DNA from: Helianthus annuus
Taxonomy: Eukaryota; Streptophyta; Magnoliopsida; Asterales; Asteraceae
DNA length: 64,000 nucleotides
Assembly: GCF_002127325.2 (NCBI RefSeq)
Contig: NC_035433.2
Coordinates: forward strand, 87,289,350-87,353,349
Direction of reading: 5' to 3'
The notes under the pieces are model-generated. The model worked only from the letters and a program-made list of their open reading frames with translations, made no database searches and was not told the DNA's origin. Below are positions 35,229 through 45,760 of the stretch, in pieces (position 1 is the stretch's first letter; the number at the start of each line of letters is the position of its first letter). A program made the translations under genes and the position numbers.

Positions 35229-35423
35229 TTCATGATTTTATGCAGAATATTAATATTGTTTTCATGGACTAAAAAATTAAATGATGAAAGAATTAAGTGG
35301 GCTTTGCAAATAAATAGAATGTTTTCTTTGGGCTGCACATGTGGGTATCGTACATCAATATAGCTAAGAATTTGGAGGGGAGCCCACACATGAGGAGATA
35401 GGTCGGACTGGAGATTAGACTAA

Positions 35424-37353
35424 GCAGTATGGAGGCCGGCTTAGGCCCGGCGAGACCCGGCGCCGGTCCCCCACACCACCCCCTGCTTCCATCCCGGCGT
35501 ATCCGGCTCCCCACAGACGAAGTCGACGGGCCCAATTTCAAAATAATAGCCGTTTGTAACGACTAGATTTAATAAAAAAAAAATACTTTTTCACTTTAAA
35601 TATATATCAATTTCATCCATTTTTATACCATTCTCATCCATTTCTCCCATTCTTCTCCCATTCTCATCCATTTTTATAAAAAAAAACACTCCCATTTTTT
35701 ATACAATCATGAATCCATTCAACCCAAACAACCCCAACCCGAACAATCCCAACCCGAACCAACCTAACTTTTTTTCGAGTCCCGCTTACACTCCGACTAT
35801 GGATCCTTCGTGGGGGTCTCCACAATTTACGTTTTCGGGTTTCCAACAATCACCTAACGCCTTCTCCCAAATGTCCCAAGTTCAAAAATGCAACAATACC
35901 AAGCACTCCAACAATTCATGCAACGCAACTCGGTTCAACTTGATCCATTCCAATCGCAACCGCCAACTTCCCAAACGCAACCCTCGGTTCAACTTGACGA
36001 TGATGATGAAGTCGTCCCCGAATCGCCACCTAAAGAACTCAAGCGCAAAAAAAACACGGGGAAGGGGAAGGCGGTTGAAACCGAACCCGACACCGCAAAA
36101 AAAAGCGGTTCGAGAGCAAAGCCGAGACAGTGGACAAAAGTAGAGTAGGAGGCGCTAGCAATTGCATATGTTAAGGCCTCAACTTGCCTGATTGTCGGTA
36201 TGAACCAAAATTAATTTTTTTTTAATTTAAAGTTAAAAAGATTTATTTTTTAGTTTTACTAATGCAATTTTTTTTTATTTTAGGGAACAATCAAACGGGT
36301 TCTAGTTTTTGGAAGGCATGTACGGATAGATTTAACGAGCTTATGGGGCAAGGCCCGATACGTGATCTCGATTTCGTATCGGGCAAGTGGCGGAAAATGA
36401 ACAAGGCCGTGAATGATTTTTGCGGGTATTATAACCCACTTTACATCAATCGTCCTAGTGGGAGTAGCGACGAGGACGTTCTTAACCTTGCGATGGCTAA
36501 ATGGGAAGCAAAAAATCCGGCGCCTTTCCCGCACCTCCGAGCATGGAACAATTTAAAGAAAGAACCTAAATGGGCGCCGGTTCCAAATGAGGTCGCAACC
36601 GCCAAACGGACTAAAACTTCCGAGTCCGGAAGTTATAGTGCGGGAGGCTCCACCGCTCGTTGTCAAATCGACATAAACGACGACCCGATATATGACGAGG
36701 ATGTGTTGCCCGCTCACAAGATCGAACGTCCCGGCGGAAGGGACAAAGAAAAAAAAGAGACGGCCGGAAAGCGCAAAGGGGCCGGCTCGAGTGGAGGGGG
36801 CGGCTCGGGTGGAGGTGGCGGCTCGAAGGCGTCTTCGAAAATGGACGAGTTGATTTCCGAATTCCGTTCGTTTAAAGACTTTGCGGCCGAAAAATATAGT
36901 CACGAGAAAAACGTGTTGGCCGACTATGCTCGAGCGGAGGATTTTAGGATAATGAGGTTGGATCTCGACTCGGTTCCGGAGGATGAACGAGAGGTGTATC
37001 GGAAGATAAAGGAAGAGGTGAAGAAAAAATGGACGTCGTAGGTTTTTTTTTTATTTTTTCGGAAATGTAATTTTTTTTTTATTTTTCGGAAATGTTTTTT
37101 TTTATTTTTAGGAAATGTAATTTTTTTATGTTATGAAATGAATTTATTTATGTTGTTTTATGTTGTATTTTTTAATTTTTAGAAAGTTTTTATTAAGTTA
37201 ATAAAACAACTTAGAAAATTGTAAAATATTTAGGTGGGGTAGCCCCATCCTCCACCCCCCTCAAAAGTGAAGGAGGCCCATCCTCCATGAGATGGTGATG
37301 CGGCGCCTATGTGGCGGCCCATCCTCATGGGGATGGAGGTCTCCATACCCTCT
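35424..37353 (+). mobile_element. PIF/Harbinger-like element carrying only ORF1
   Basis: Imperfect terminal inverted repeats (GCAGTATGGAGGCC at the left; inverted GAGGGTATGGAGACC at the right) are flanked by TAA and TAG, near the 3 bp TWA duplication of Harbinger. It holds one Myb/SANT-type ORF1 relic and no DDE transposase, so it would need help in trans. The ends are short and imperfect, so the boundary is moderate. Confidence 0.6.
35709..37041 (+). pseudogene. Harbinger ORF1-type Myb/SANT protein relic (two exons)
   Basis: Such proteins bind element ends and recruit the transposase. Exon 1 is 35709-36197 and exon 2 is 36284-37041, with a GTATGA...TTTTAG intron of 86 bp. N-terminal region rich in N and P (MNPFNPNNPNPN), then an acidic/lysine stretch, the SANT-like domain spanning the intron (RQWTKVE ... 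EALAIAYVKAS / GNNQTGSSFWKACTDRFNEL, SGKWRKMNKAVNDFCGYY), a Gly-Ser linker (SSGGGGSGGGGGS) and a C-terminal helix (KMDELISEFRSFKDFAAEKY). A one-base frameshift near 35885 and a TAG at 36146-36148 break exon 1. Database entries of this family are often misnamed glutathione S-transferase T3-like. Confidence 0.82.
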
Positions 37354-39581
37354 AGTCTTAGAAGAACAAGAGTTATTGGTGGCAGAATTGATATAAAAAA
37401 GGTTCTTTAGGAACGCATAAAAAAGTGAGATCGCAGAATTTTATTGACGCAATTTTTGAAGGGGATTGATGGCTGGAGGCAGAGGGGACGCGCAGAAGGC
37501 AGCCGCCTTTTGGCGGCTGTACACGATTCAAGACATGATCGTCTATGTGGCTTCCTCCGGGCGGACGATTCAGTTAGGTTTTTACTTTATTCAGTTTATA
37601 CTCAGGTTTGGATGTATTTTTGACCTTGACAAAGTTATATGAATACATTGATGTGTTGGTTTATTTGAACTATTTGCATGTGTTTTGAGTTCTTGCTTTA
37701 CAACTTGTTCGGGTTGATGACAAAACCTAGTAACTTGTTGAGTGACATAGAGTAGGTTGACTTACATTAGTAAATAGGGTTAATTGAACTATAAAAGATC
37801 TGATGGCAAAGACCTATGTTTGATTACCGTCTAAAATTAACCAACTTTCCAGCATCATGTCTATGTGATGGCCAATTAACTGAGTAAACTGAGTTTTGTG
37901 AAACCTAGATACTGAAGTTTGGAGGAAGTTACGTTTTACCAATCTGATATCTTTTCTTTTAGTTAGTTTTTTAGTTTCTTTCAAATCAATCAAAACCCCT
38001 CAATCTAGATTAGTATTAGTTCATTAAATAATTTAGCTAAACACTAACCACATATTCCCTGTGGATACGATACCCTACTTACGTTATCTACGTAGCTTAA
38101 TTAGGTTTTTGCATGACCCTTACGATAGTCATCAAACTCAAGGGGCTAAAGTGGGTCAATTAGAAACTTAATATACTAAAATCTAAAAATTAGAGAATTT
38201 CACACACATGTGTGTGTCGACCCAGAGAGAAGAAAAGAAGGGGAAACCCTAGTTCATCAATTTCTACAAATAGTATGGGGGAATTGGGTCTAATATGCAT
38301 GAATTGAAATTATTGATCATCAATACGTGATAATCATAAGGTATGTTGTAATTTATGTTTTGGTGATGAGTAGTATTGATAGAGTTTGTTGATAGTATGA
38401 TGAAGTTGATGTATGGAATTGGTTTAGAACCATGAATTGGAAGGGAAACATATGTAGAAATAATATGTGTGATTGTCCTAGGTTAAAACTTTCATAGAAG
38501 ATAAAGTGGGTTTTAACATGTTTATGGAGTAATTGTCCTAGGTTAAAACTTTCATAGAAGATAAAGTGGGTTTTAACATGTTTATGGAATTTGAGTCGTT
38601 TTAGGTGAAAATGTAGATAGTAGTCATATGACACAAATTGTGATGATTGAATATAGTTGAATGGCTTGAGATGTGGTTACTAGTAGATACATGGTAAATT
38701 TCTAGGATTAGGACATCTTGGATGAGAATTAAAAATGGTGCCCACCAAGTGTGTTCGATAAAATGCCTAAGTGAGTTTTATCGAATTGTTAGAGTATTAT
38801 GTAAGTAAATAGGTAGTTTGACGACCTAAAATGAAATGGATTGATAGATAAGTATAAATATCCATAAGGATGATGGTCATGATATTGACGACTAATCTAA
38901 TCATCTTGTAGATATTATGTGATAGTTTGACACTTGACGAGCTAGGTTGGATCTTGGAAAGGAACGGGTCAAAGACACAATAAAGCATGATCGGACGGAA
39001 GGTAAGTAAAGCTTACACTTCCTAAAAAACACTACTTATGTAAAGGGAAGTATTTGGTTAAGAATAAGGTTAACAAAGAATTGGATGTGATTAGATGAAT
39101 AATTTTGATAAGATAAGACCCCATGGAGTAAACCATTAAACCGGTCAAAACGGATGAAACCGTGTGTTGGTGATTAAACGAAGAGTTTAGAAAAGATTGC
39201 CTTATCATGTAAGCCATAACCGGTCAAAACGGATTAAATTAAGTTAAAGCACATGTTGGTGATTAAACAATGAGTTTCACGTCAAACAAAACCGACCTTC
39301 TCACGTTGTTTGCATGATGTTTGTGTGACCAAGCCTTGACGATCACGTCAAGAACCAAACCCTTCTATCCTGATTACTGGTCGTTTATGTAGCATTCGCT
39401 ATCTTCACTTAGACTTGTTGGATTCTGCCTTCTTTAAGCCATTCTCATTGGAAATCAACCCATAAATGAGCATACACCATCATATGTGTGTTAATTACAT
39501 TCATAGACAAAACCTAAGGTTAACTATTGACTTCATCAAATCACATGCATGATGTATTTCCTCATCTTTCTTGGCTTGCAA
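37354..39581. other. Non-coding LTR-like debris
   Basis: No gene is supported. CCTGTGGATACGATACCCTA at about 38060 is typical of the LTR ends of Athila/Tat-type Ty3 elements. Other stretches (38700-39020) read like LTR leader sequence. It contains an exact-period 60 bp duplication (38470-38589) and a 79 bp spaced repeat starting CCGGTCAAAACGGAT at 39141 and 39220. Confidence 0.5.
38471..38589. repeat. 60 bp tandem duplication
   Basis: Two adjacent copies beginning ATTGTCCTAGGTTAAAAC, period 60, matching throughout apart from the edges, so it is recent. Confidence 0.9.
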
Positions 39582-39879
39582 CACTACTAGAAAACTAGGA
39601 AAAAAACGTCGAAAATACCTATACAATTTTGACACAATACCAACACAAAAAACCCTAATATAGTGTCGAAAAATACCTATACAGTTTTGATAATATATTG
39701 ACAAAACTAAAAAAACCATTGGAAATGTGTCGAAACAATTAGTGTCGGATTACGTTTCCTATGTCATTTTTCCATCAAAATCAATTTTATCTTAAAAGTG
39801 TCGATAAAGGCCATATTCTACGTTTTTTATGCATTTTCAACGAATTTCGCTTTAAAAACATCCCAATTTCCTGGTAATG
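39582..39879. mobile_element. Small CACTA-type derivative
   Basis: It opens CACTACTAGAAAACTAGGA and closes, inverted, CATTACCAGGAAATTGGGA, an imperfect 19 bp terminal inverted repeat beginning with the CACTA signature. The inside is non-coding with repeated GTCGAAAAATACCTATACA-like motifs. The flanking trinucleotides CAA and TGA do not match. Confidence 0.55.
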
Positions 39880-40206
39880 TGATGTTGTGTACCAATTGGA
39901 TTAATAAATAACCCGTTAAACTAGATCAAACTCCAAAATGAAATTTAGAGAGAATTTAAGTCTTAATATTCTTCATTCGTGTCCTTCATTCAACACAAAA
40001 CAAACATTAAAAAGAAATTACAAAACTACTACACATGAAATAAGGAGATCATGGACCACCCACGACTCCTTTATTTCCCACCCACTACTGCACTAAGCAA
40101 TTGCAAAAACAAATAATGAAATAACAAATGTGATAATTCTTATTCTTATATCTTACATTTTTAAAGTATTTAAACAATACTTTCTTTTATTGGTCAATTT
40201 CATATA
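39880..40206. other. AT-rich spacer
   Basis: No gene or element end seen. Confidence 0.6.
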
Positions 40207-41720
40207 TTTTTTTTTTTAGTTTTTTTTTTTTTTTTTTTGAATAGCCAAGCAAACTTTATTAAGCCAAACACAAATGAAAAGTTCATCCAAAGGCTGATTA
40301 CAGTACCAAAAAAACAAAAACAGAAGAAAAGGACAAGGATACAGACAGCAAAATTATACTAGCTATATACTTAAATTGAAATCCCACCACTCTTGTTTAG
40401 ATATTGATCTGTGCTTTGAACGTTTCAACACTCCATTTAGCGAAGAATCCTTAATCTCTTCCATTAACATCTGAACTGATCGGTTTCTTCCTGCAAAAAT
40501 TCTATCATTTCTGTTTATCCACAATTTCCACATCGATTGTACAGCGATCGCATGTAGACACTTTTTTACATTCCGGCACCTTTGGCTGTCAAGAAAAACT
40601 TGCAGTACATCTGTTAGATTTCCTTCCGTGTTCACCATTGGCGTTTTTGTCCATTTTGTTACCTCGCTCCATACTCTTTTCGCAAAATTACAGCGTAATA
40701 AGATATGAACCGCAGTTTCTTCACACTCACCGCATATCTTGCACATGACATCCTGAATATTCATTCCCCTGTTCCTTAGTGCTACGGCCGACGGAATTTT
40801 TTCCACAATAGCTCGCCAAACAAACATAGAGCTCTTCTTTGTTACCCAACTGTTCCAGCAAAACGAGTTCGGGACTGTGTTTATGTCCAGGCAGCAGCCT
40901 AAAATGTACCTAACCATTTTCACATTGAATTCTTCATCCTCATTATGTCTCCAAACCCACTTATCTTCCTTGTTATCTATATTTATTTGTTGCAGACAGT
41001 CTTTCAAGCTATCCATCTCCTGTTTCTCCAAATCACTATACGGAACTCTAAGCCATGCCCAATCCCATATGATCCCCCCATTCACCGTTTTATACATTTC
41101 CTGAACTTTTGCTTTTTTCTGCGCTGATAATTGATATAAACATGGAAATTGATCTTTCAACGGTTCATTGCCCAGCCATAAGTCTACCCAAAACAAAGTT
41201 TTGTCCCCCATGCCCACTTTACTTCTGAAACTTGTATTAATATTTATATTTTTCTTCATGAATTCTTTAGCTACATCCCCAATGTTTTTCCAAACCCCCA
41301 CCAAGGATTTTTTAAAAGGAATTGATTCGATTCTTCTTTCCTTTCCATGTAATGAACCTATAACTCTAGACCACAGATTATCCGGTTCCATCCTATATCT
41401 CCACCACCATTTTGCTAAGAGGGCCAAATTCATGTCCCTTAAATTACCTATTCCCAAACCCCCAAAATCTTTCAATGCAACCACTTTCTCCCATTTCACC
41501 CATCTAATTTTATTGTTTAGTGAACTCCCTCCCCATAGAAATTTTCTCCGTATCCCTTCTAAAACCTTTAAAACACCACTTGGGCATTTGTAAAGGGAGA
41601 AGTAATAATTTGGTAGACTACCCATAACCGATTTAACTAGTATAACTCTCCCCGCAAATGATAGCGTCTTTGCCTTCCAATTTGTGAGCTTTTTATTAAA
41701 TAAATCAATAACTTTTAGTT
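40207..41720 (-). mobile_element. 5'-truncated LINE with intact C-terminal frame and poly(A) tail
   Basis: On the minus strand an open frame runs from about 41710 to the stop at 40363 without a break: the end of the RT (NWKAKTLSFAGRVILVKSVM), thumb and connection (FLWGGSSLNNKIRWVKWEKV, ALLAKWWWRYRME), the zf-RVT domain (SMFVWRAIVEKIPSAVALRN; MCKICGECEETAVHILLRC) and the C-terminus ending DFNLSI. A 3' UTR leads to a poly(A) tail seen as a T-run at 40207-40239. Its lack of stops marks it as much younger than the LINE at 4908. No target-site duplication was recognised. Confidence 0.9.
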
Positions 41721-42356
41721 ACACTTTAAAGTAAATTGTATGGTGCCCATTAAATGTTTTTAGTTTTTTTTATTTTTTAGTTACTTTTTAATATAATTGT
41801 TGCAAAATTTTCATTTTATGGTTTTTTCGACATGTAGATATAAAATATCATTGAGTAATTTTTATATACAGTTATACCGTTTACCTTTTTTTGTTATTTT
41901 GAATAAGATAATATAAAATTTTGAATACACTGTTGTAACATGTTTATTTTCATCTACGATTTAATGAATCTTTTAATCAAATGGGATTTCTTTTGTTCTT
42001 TGACATGACGAACTGAAAAAATATTGTCCGAACTATATCGGTACTCGTATCGTATTCGTTTTTTTATGTTTTCTCGACGTGGCATTATAAAAGTGATTGA
42101 AAATAAAGTTGTGTGACAATAGAGTATTTTTAGTACTGTATACAATAGTAAGTATCGGTGACCAAATTGATGCCATGCCCGAAAAACGTAGCTACCAGTA
42201 TCGATATTTGTTTAGATTGTTTTCGATCAATGTAAAACACCAGTCAATATTCCTTTAGGTGTATTTTTTGGTTGCTATAAAAACCGAGCCGATACTTTAA
42301 GGAACCATGCTGCTAGTAACCGAAATCCCGCCGCGAAGCGCGGAAAATCCAACTAG
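41721..42356 (+). mobile_element. Helitron 3' end (5' end not found)
   Basis: CCCGCCGCGAAGCGCGG at about 42328-42343 forms a GC hairpin, followed ten bases later by CTAG at 42353-42356 and then T, the hallmark Helitron 3' terminus. Sequence to the left (GTATCGGTGACCAAATTGA, AAAACCGAGCCGATAC) is non-coding. The left boundary given is only the LINE edge, because the TC start was not identified. Confidence 0.65.
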
Positions 42357-42429
42357 TTAAATAACATGTACCACACATGAACTGCAAGAATGGAAATCAC
42401 GTAACTTTCCATGCACATGGAAGTCTACT

Positions 42430-43179
42430 TTGAGCTGATATCATTTCTTTTCCACTCAAATTATCCTTGTCCTCAAGGATAAAGTCAAATAGGTCTTCAC
42501 AATGAACCACAGTGGATGCCACTCTTCTCCCCCGGTGGCCCACGAATAAGTCTTGGCGAAGCACCATGGTGGACGCTGCTGACGTCTCTCGATTGTCTCC
42601 TCTAGTGGTATCTTCATGTCCTTTTCAAATACCGATTTCAAAGCTTGTTTCAACTGGTTCGGAACCATGGACGGTGCGGGGTTTGGCTCCGATATGGGTG
42701 AGGGTGTGGGTGCGATTGCTAACTTTGGAGTCGGATGTACGGTGGTGGAGGGAGACCACTTTAGTAGTGATGTGGCAACAGGAGTGGGTCTTGGTGGTAG
42801 CTTTGGAACAACGGCAAGTGGGTGCGGTTTTGGAGCCGTTGTCGGGAACGAAGGTGATGCTGGTACGGGTAAGGTTAACCGTGGTGGTGTTGTGGCGGAA
42901 ACGGGTGATGGAACACGTGGTGTGGTGGCGGCAGCGGGATTAGGAACCGGTGGTGGTTGTTGTGTGGACGAAGTGGGTTTTAGTAGTGGTGCAGTGGCAG
43001 AAGCAGTTGGTGGCCAGGGCTAAAACGGATATGTGGTGATGGTTTTGAAGATGAGATTGGAGTAAGGGCTTAATGCCAAGTTCACTTCTTGAGAAAATAA
43101 ATTATCTCAACAATCATCGACTCGATTTGATCCAATGACTTGTTCAGTTGTTGAGCATCCATAGAAGTAGATCAAGACC
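42430..43179 (-). pseudogene. Ty3 element G: gag N-terminus joined to the pol end
   Basis: After the primer site the minus strand reads MDAQQLNKSLDQIESMIVEI (start near 43160), a proline-rich gag-like stretch (TQQPPPVPNPAAATTPRVPS, 42960) and LKQALKSVFEKDMKIPLEET, then within about 100 bases CEDLFDFILEDKDNLSGK (42480-42430), the typical tail of Ty3 pol. Protease, RT and integrase core are missing, so the copy has a large internal deletion. Several stops and shifts are present. Assignment of the proline-rich part to gag is inference. Confidence 0.6.
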
Positions 43180-43191
43180 GCTCTGATACCA
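43180..43191 (-). other. Primer binding site of element G
   Basis: TGGTATCAGAGC on the minus strand, two bases after an LTR end reading GGTATGTAACA. Confidence 0.8.
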
Positions 43192-43193
43192 AT

Positions 43194-43332
43194 TGTTACA
43201 TACCAAACAATAGAACTCAACCTAAAAGACTAGTCTGGTGGGTGAGAGAGACCATTTGGTATATAAACCCCATATTGGTTGCCCATACAACTGACGTGGG
43301 AGAAGTCTCATTGTAAGGCATGGAAGGAACAT
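43194..43332 (-). repeat. LTR (short or truncated) of element G
   Basis: In plus view it starts TGTTACATACC next to the primer site and includes TTGGTATATAAACCCC (minus-strand TATA). TGTT...AACA termini would give only about 139 bp, TRIM-sized, but truncation of a longer LTR where it meets the gag of element F is equally possible. Confidence 0.45.
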
Positions 43333-43522
43333 TGAGGCTTGCCCCTTCCCCGGTCGTGCTTGTGTTAGGTTGGCCTAAGGCTTCCTGCCATGTGTGGTTT
43401 CCTGCTAGTTGTTGACTCAACTAAGCTAGCAAGGTATTCAAGTGAGGCAAGGGTATGTTTGGTACGGGGAAACCTTGGGTGGTGTTAGGAGGTGGTGACA
43501 GACTTACAGCCACCGTAGCACT
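43333..43522 (-). pseudogene. Element F gag, distal piece (left of insertion D)
   Basis: Minus-strand frame ATVAVSLSPPPNTTQGFPV...IPLASLEYLASLVES, then after a shift QLAGNHTWQEALGQPNTSTT. It continues the gag frame that stops at 51242 on the other side of D. It was split by D, whose target-site duplication GCACT is at 43518-43522. Confidence 0.7.
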
Positions 43523-45745
43523 TGTAACGCCCTGCGTTTTCAAACTTCCTACATTTAGAAACCTTACGTGAAATTCTAACTTTGGAAATCTTGTGTTCTT
43601 ATAACCATTCTTTCATTGTAATCGTTGTAAAATACGGAACTTGCTACGTAAATAAAACTTGTACATTACACTTTTTACCTAGTTAAATCATGTTTTATTT
43701 CATATTTCACCTTGTTACAAGTTAGGGGAAGCATTGTTGCACATTATTACACAACTTAATTAACAAAATTACTCATTATAATGTTTTAAAAAATAAAAAA
43801 AATAAAGAAATATGGCAGCCCAATTCAGCAAAATTCAGCCCCATATAGTTGGGTTTTGTGGGCTAGTTTCAAGGTGTAACCCCTTCTAAACACTTCCAAA
43901 GCCCAACCCATTGAAACCCTAATCCTTCCCCCTATAAATACCACTTATAACCAGCCTCCCTACCACTTTTGCAACCCTAAAAACTCACAAAACATCCACC
44001 AAACCGTAGCTGAAAGCAAGGGTTCGAGTAGATTGATACCCCTTCACGAAAATGAGCATAACTCACTCAATTCTTATCCGATTCACTCGATTCTTTTTCC
44101 TACTTGCTTGTATAATCATGGGGTTCGATTCCTAGACTTCTCCTTGGAGAAATCAGACCTGGAAATGCCCCGAAATAGTCCATAAACTTTCTGTTTGTTT
44201 TTGTGTTCATCAAAAACTTGTTTAAACCTATGCAACTTGTGTCTAACACATCTCATACCTATGTCCTAATGCTTACAACTTATCCCATGGTTGGTTAAGC
44301 TTAAAAACAAGGTTGAGACATTTAAAATCAGAGGATTAAACCTCATAAACTTGGTGTTTTGTTTAGGGTTTTTAACCCACAAGTCATGTCAAACTTTGTC
44401 TTTGATACATGAGTGATTATGGAACAACTTGGGTTGTCCAAACATACAATCCTCACATGATTTGATGATTTCTCTTAGTTAGTGTGTATATTTCTTATTC
44501 TTTATTGTATGTTCATGACCCTCCTTGGTTTTTTTTTTTTTACATCAAGTGTAGTGGTGAACACATAGAGGTGCCTAAATGGAAGACTTGATCTTCCTAC
44601 CTCCTACATGACTTCTATGACATTTAGAGGTACCAAAATGAAGATTTTAATCTTCTACCTCATGCTTGAACTATTGGACATATATTATATAACCTAAATA
44701 TATTATTCGAATAATCGAATCTTTGATGATGAACTAGTGTTCATATGTCGGGGTACTAGATTACATCATCCTAGACTATGATAACTTGTCACGATTCTAA
44801 TGGAACCTTGTTCCATGAAAACATCTAAACTCCTTCGAGTTTCCTAGTGTCAAGAACAAGCATCATATGTACTAAATGATTATTTTCCATGTTATTCTCA
44901 TATCTTATTTTTATGTTGTTTTAAACACCGAATCTCGACTCTAAACATACTTGAACCTTAACCCTTATACATTCGGACTCTAAATCTCTACTCGTCAACA
45001 ATTGGATAATCGGAAAACATATGCAAACTTTGTGAGTATACTCGTACTTTTCCCCTTTTTACTTTTACTACTTTTGGGGTGTAACATGTTTACCTATTGA
45101 AACTTACACATGAACTTTTGTCTAAACACATGAACATTCCTATAACATGCTTGTATATGTGATGACTTGATACTTTAAATTTGGGTGATTCTTATGTGTT
45201 GAACTTATCATTAACTTCGTACGAGCCAAACCTTGACATATGTAGCGCTATAGGATTAACGACCCGCCTCTACTGAAACTTTGGTTATGTCATGAGCAAG
45301 TTGCGTTTTCTTGGTTTGATATGTTAGACACATGCCATGTTTAAATGTTTATCTTGAATCACATGCTTGCTATGAGGAATTGTTCAAACTTATCTTTTGC
45401 TATGTACGTATCAAACTTGTATACTCGCCTTTGCTTTTGCATTGAACTTTATTTTAAACATGTTACAGGTTGATGAGGACGATGCTAAGAAAAGAAGTAG
45501 CGTTGATGCCTAGATACACATATAGACGTTAGGGTTTAATATGTTGTATCAAATTTTGTTATGTTATCATGTTGTTATGTTAAACTTGTTGTATTTGAAT
45601 TTCTTGTAATGTTGACTATTTGAAGTTATGAAATGAAATGAAATTTGGAATTTCTAAATATTGTCACAAATAGCGTTATGATGTCTCTAGCAATCTTCAC
45701 ACTTCGTCTCATCCCGATGTTTCCGCCATTGGTTGGGGTGTGACA
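43523..45745 (+). repeat. 5' LTR of element D
   Basis: Runs from TGTAACGCCCTGCG to GGTTGGGGTGTGACA. A CCCTATAAATACC promoter motif at 43930-43942 sits about 410 bases in. Confidence 0.97.
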
Positions 45746-45747
45746 GA

Positions 45748-45760
45748 TTGGTATCAGAGC
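45748..45760 (+). other. Primer binding site of element D
   Basis: TTGGTATCAGAGC two bases after the LTR, matched to initiator tRNA-Met. Confidence 0.9.

Noticed and set aside
35709..37041. Glutathione S-transferase gene
   Set aside because: Homologs are often given that name, but the sequence shows a SANT-like domain and no GST fold motifs.
42616..43023. Glycine-rich protein on the plus strand
   Set aside because: It is the reverse of a proline-rich gag-like frame on the minus strand; low complexity makes both strands open.
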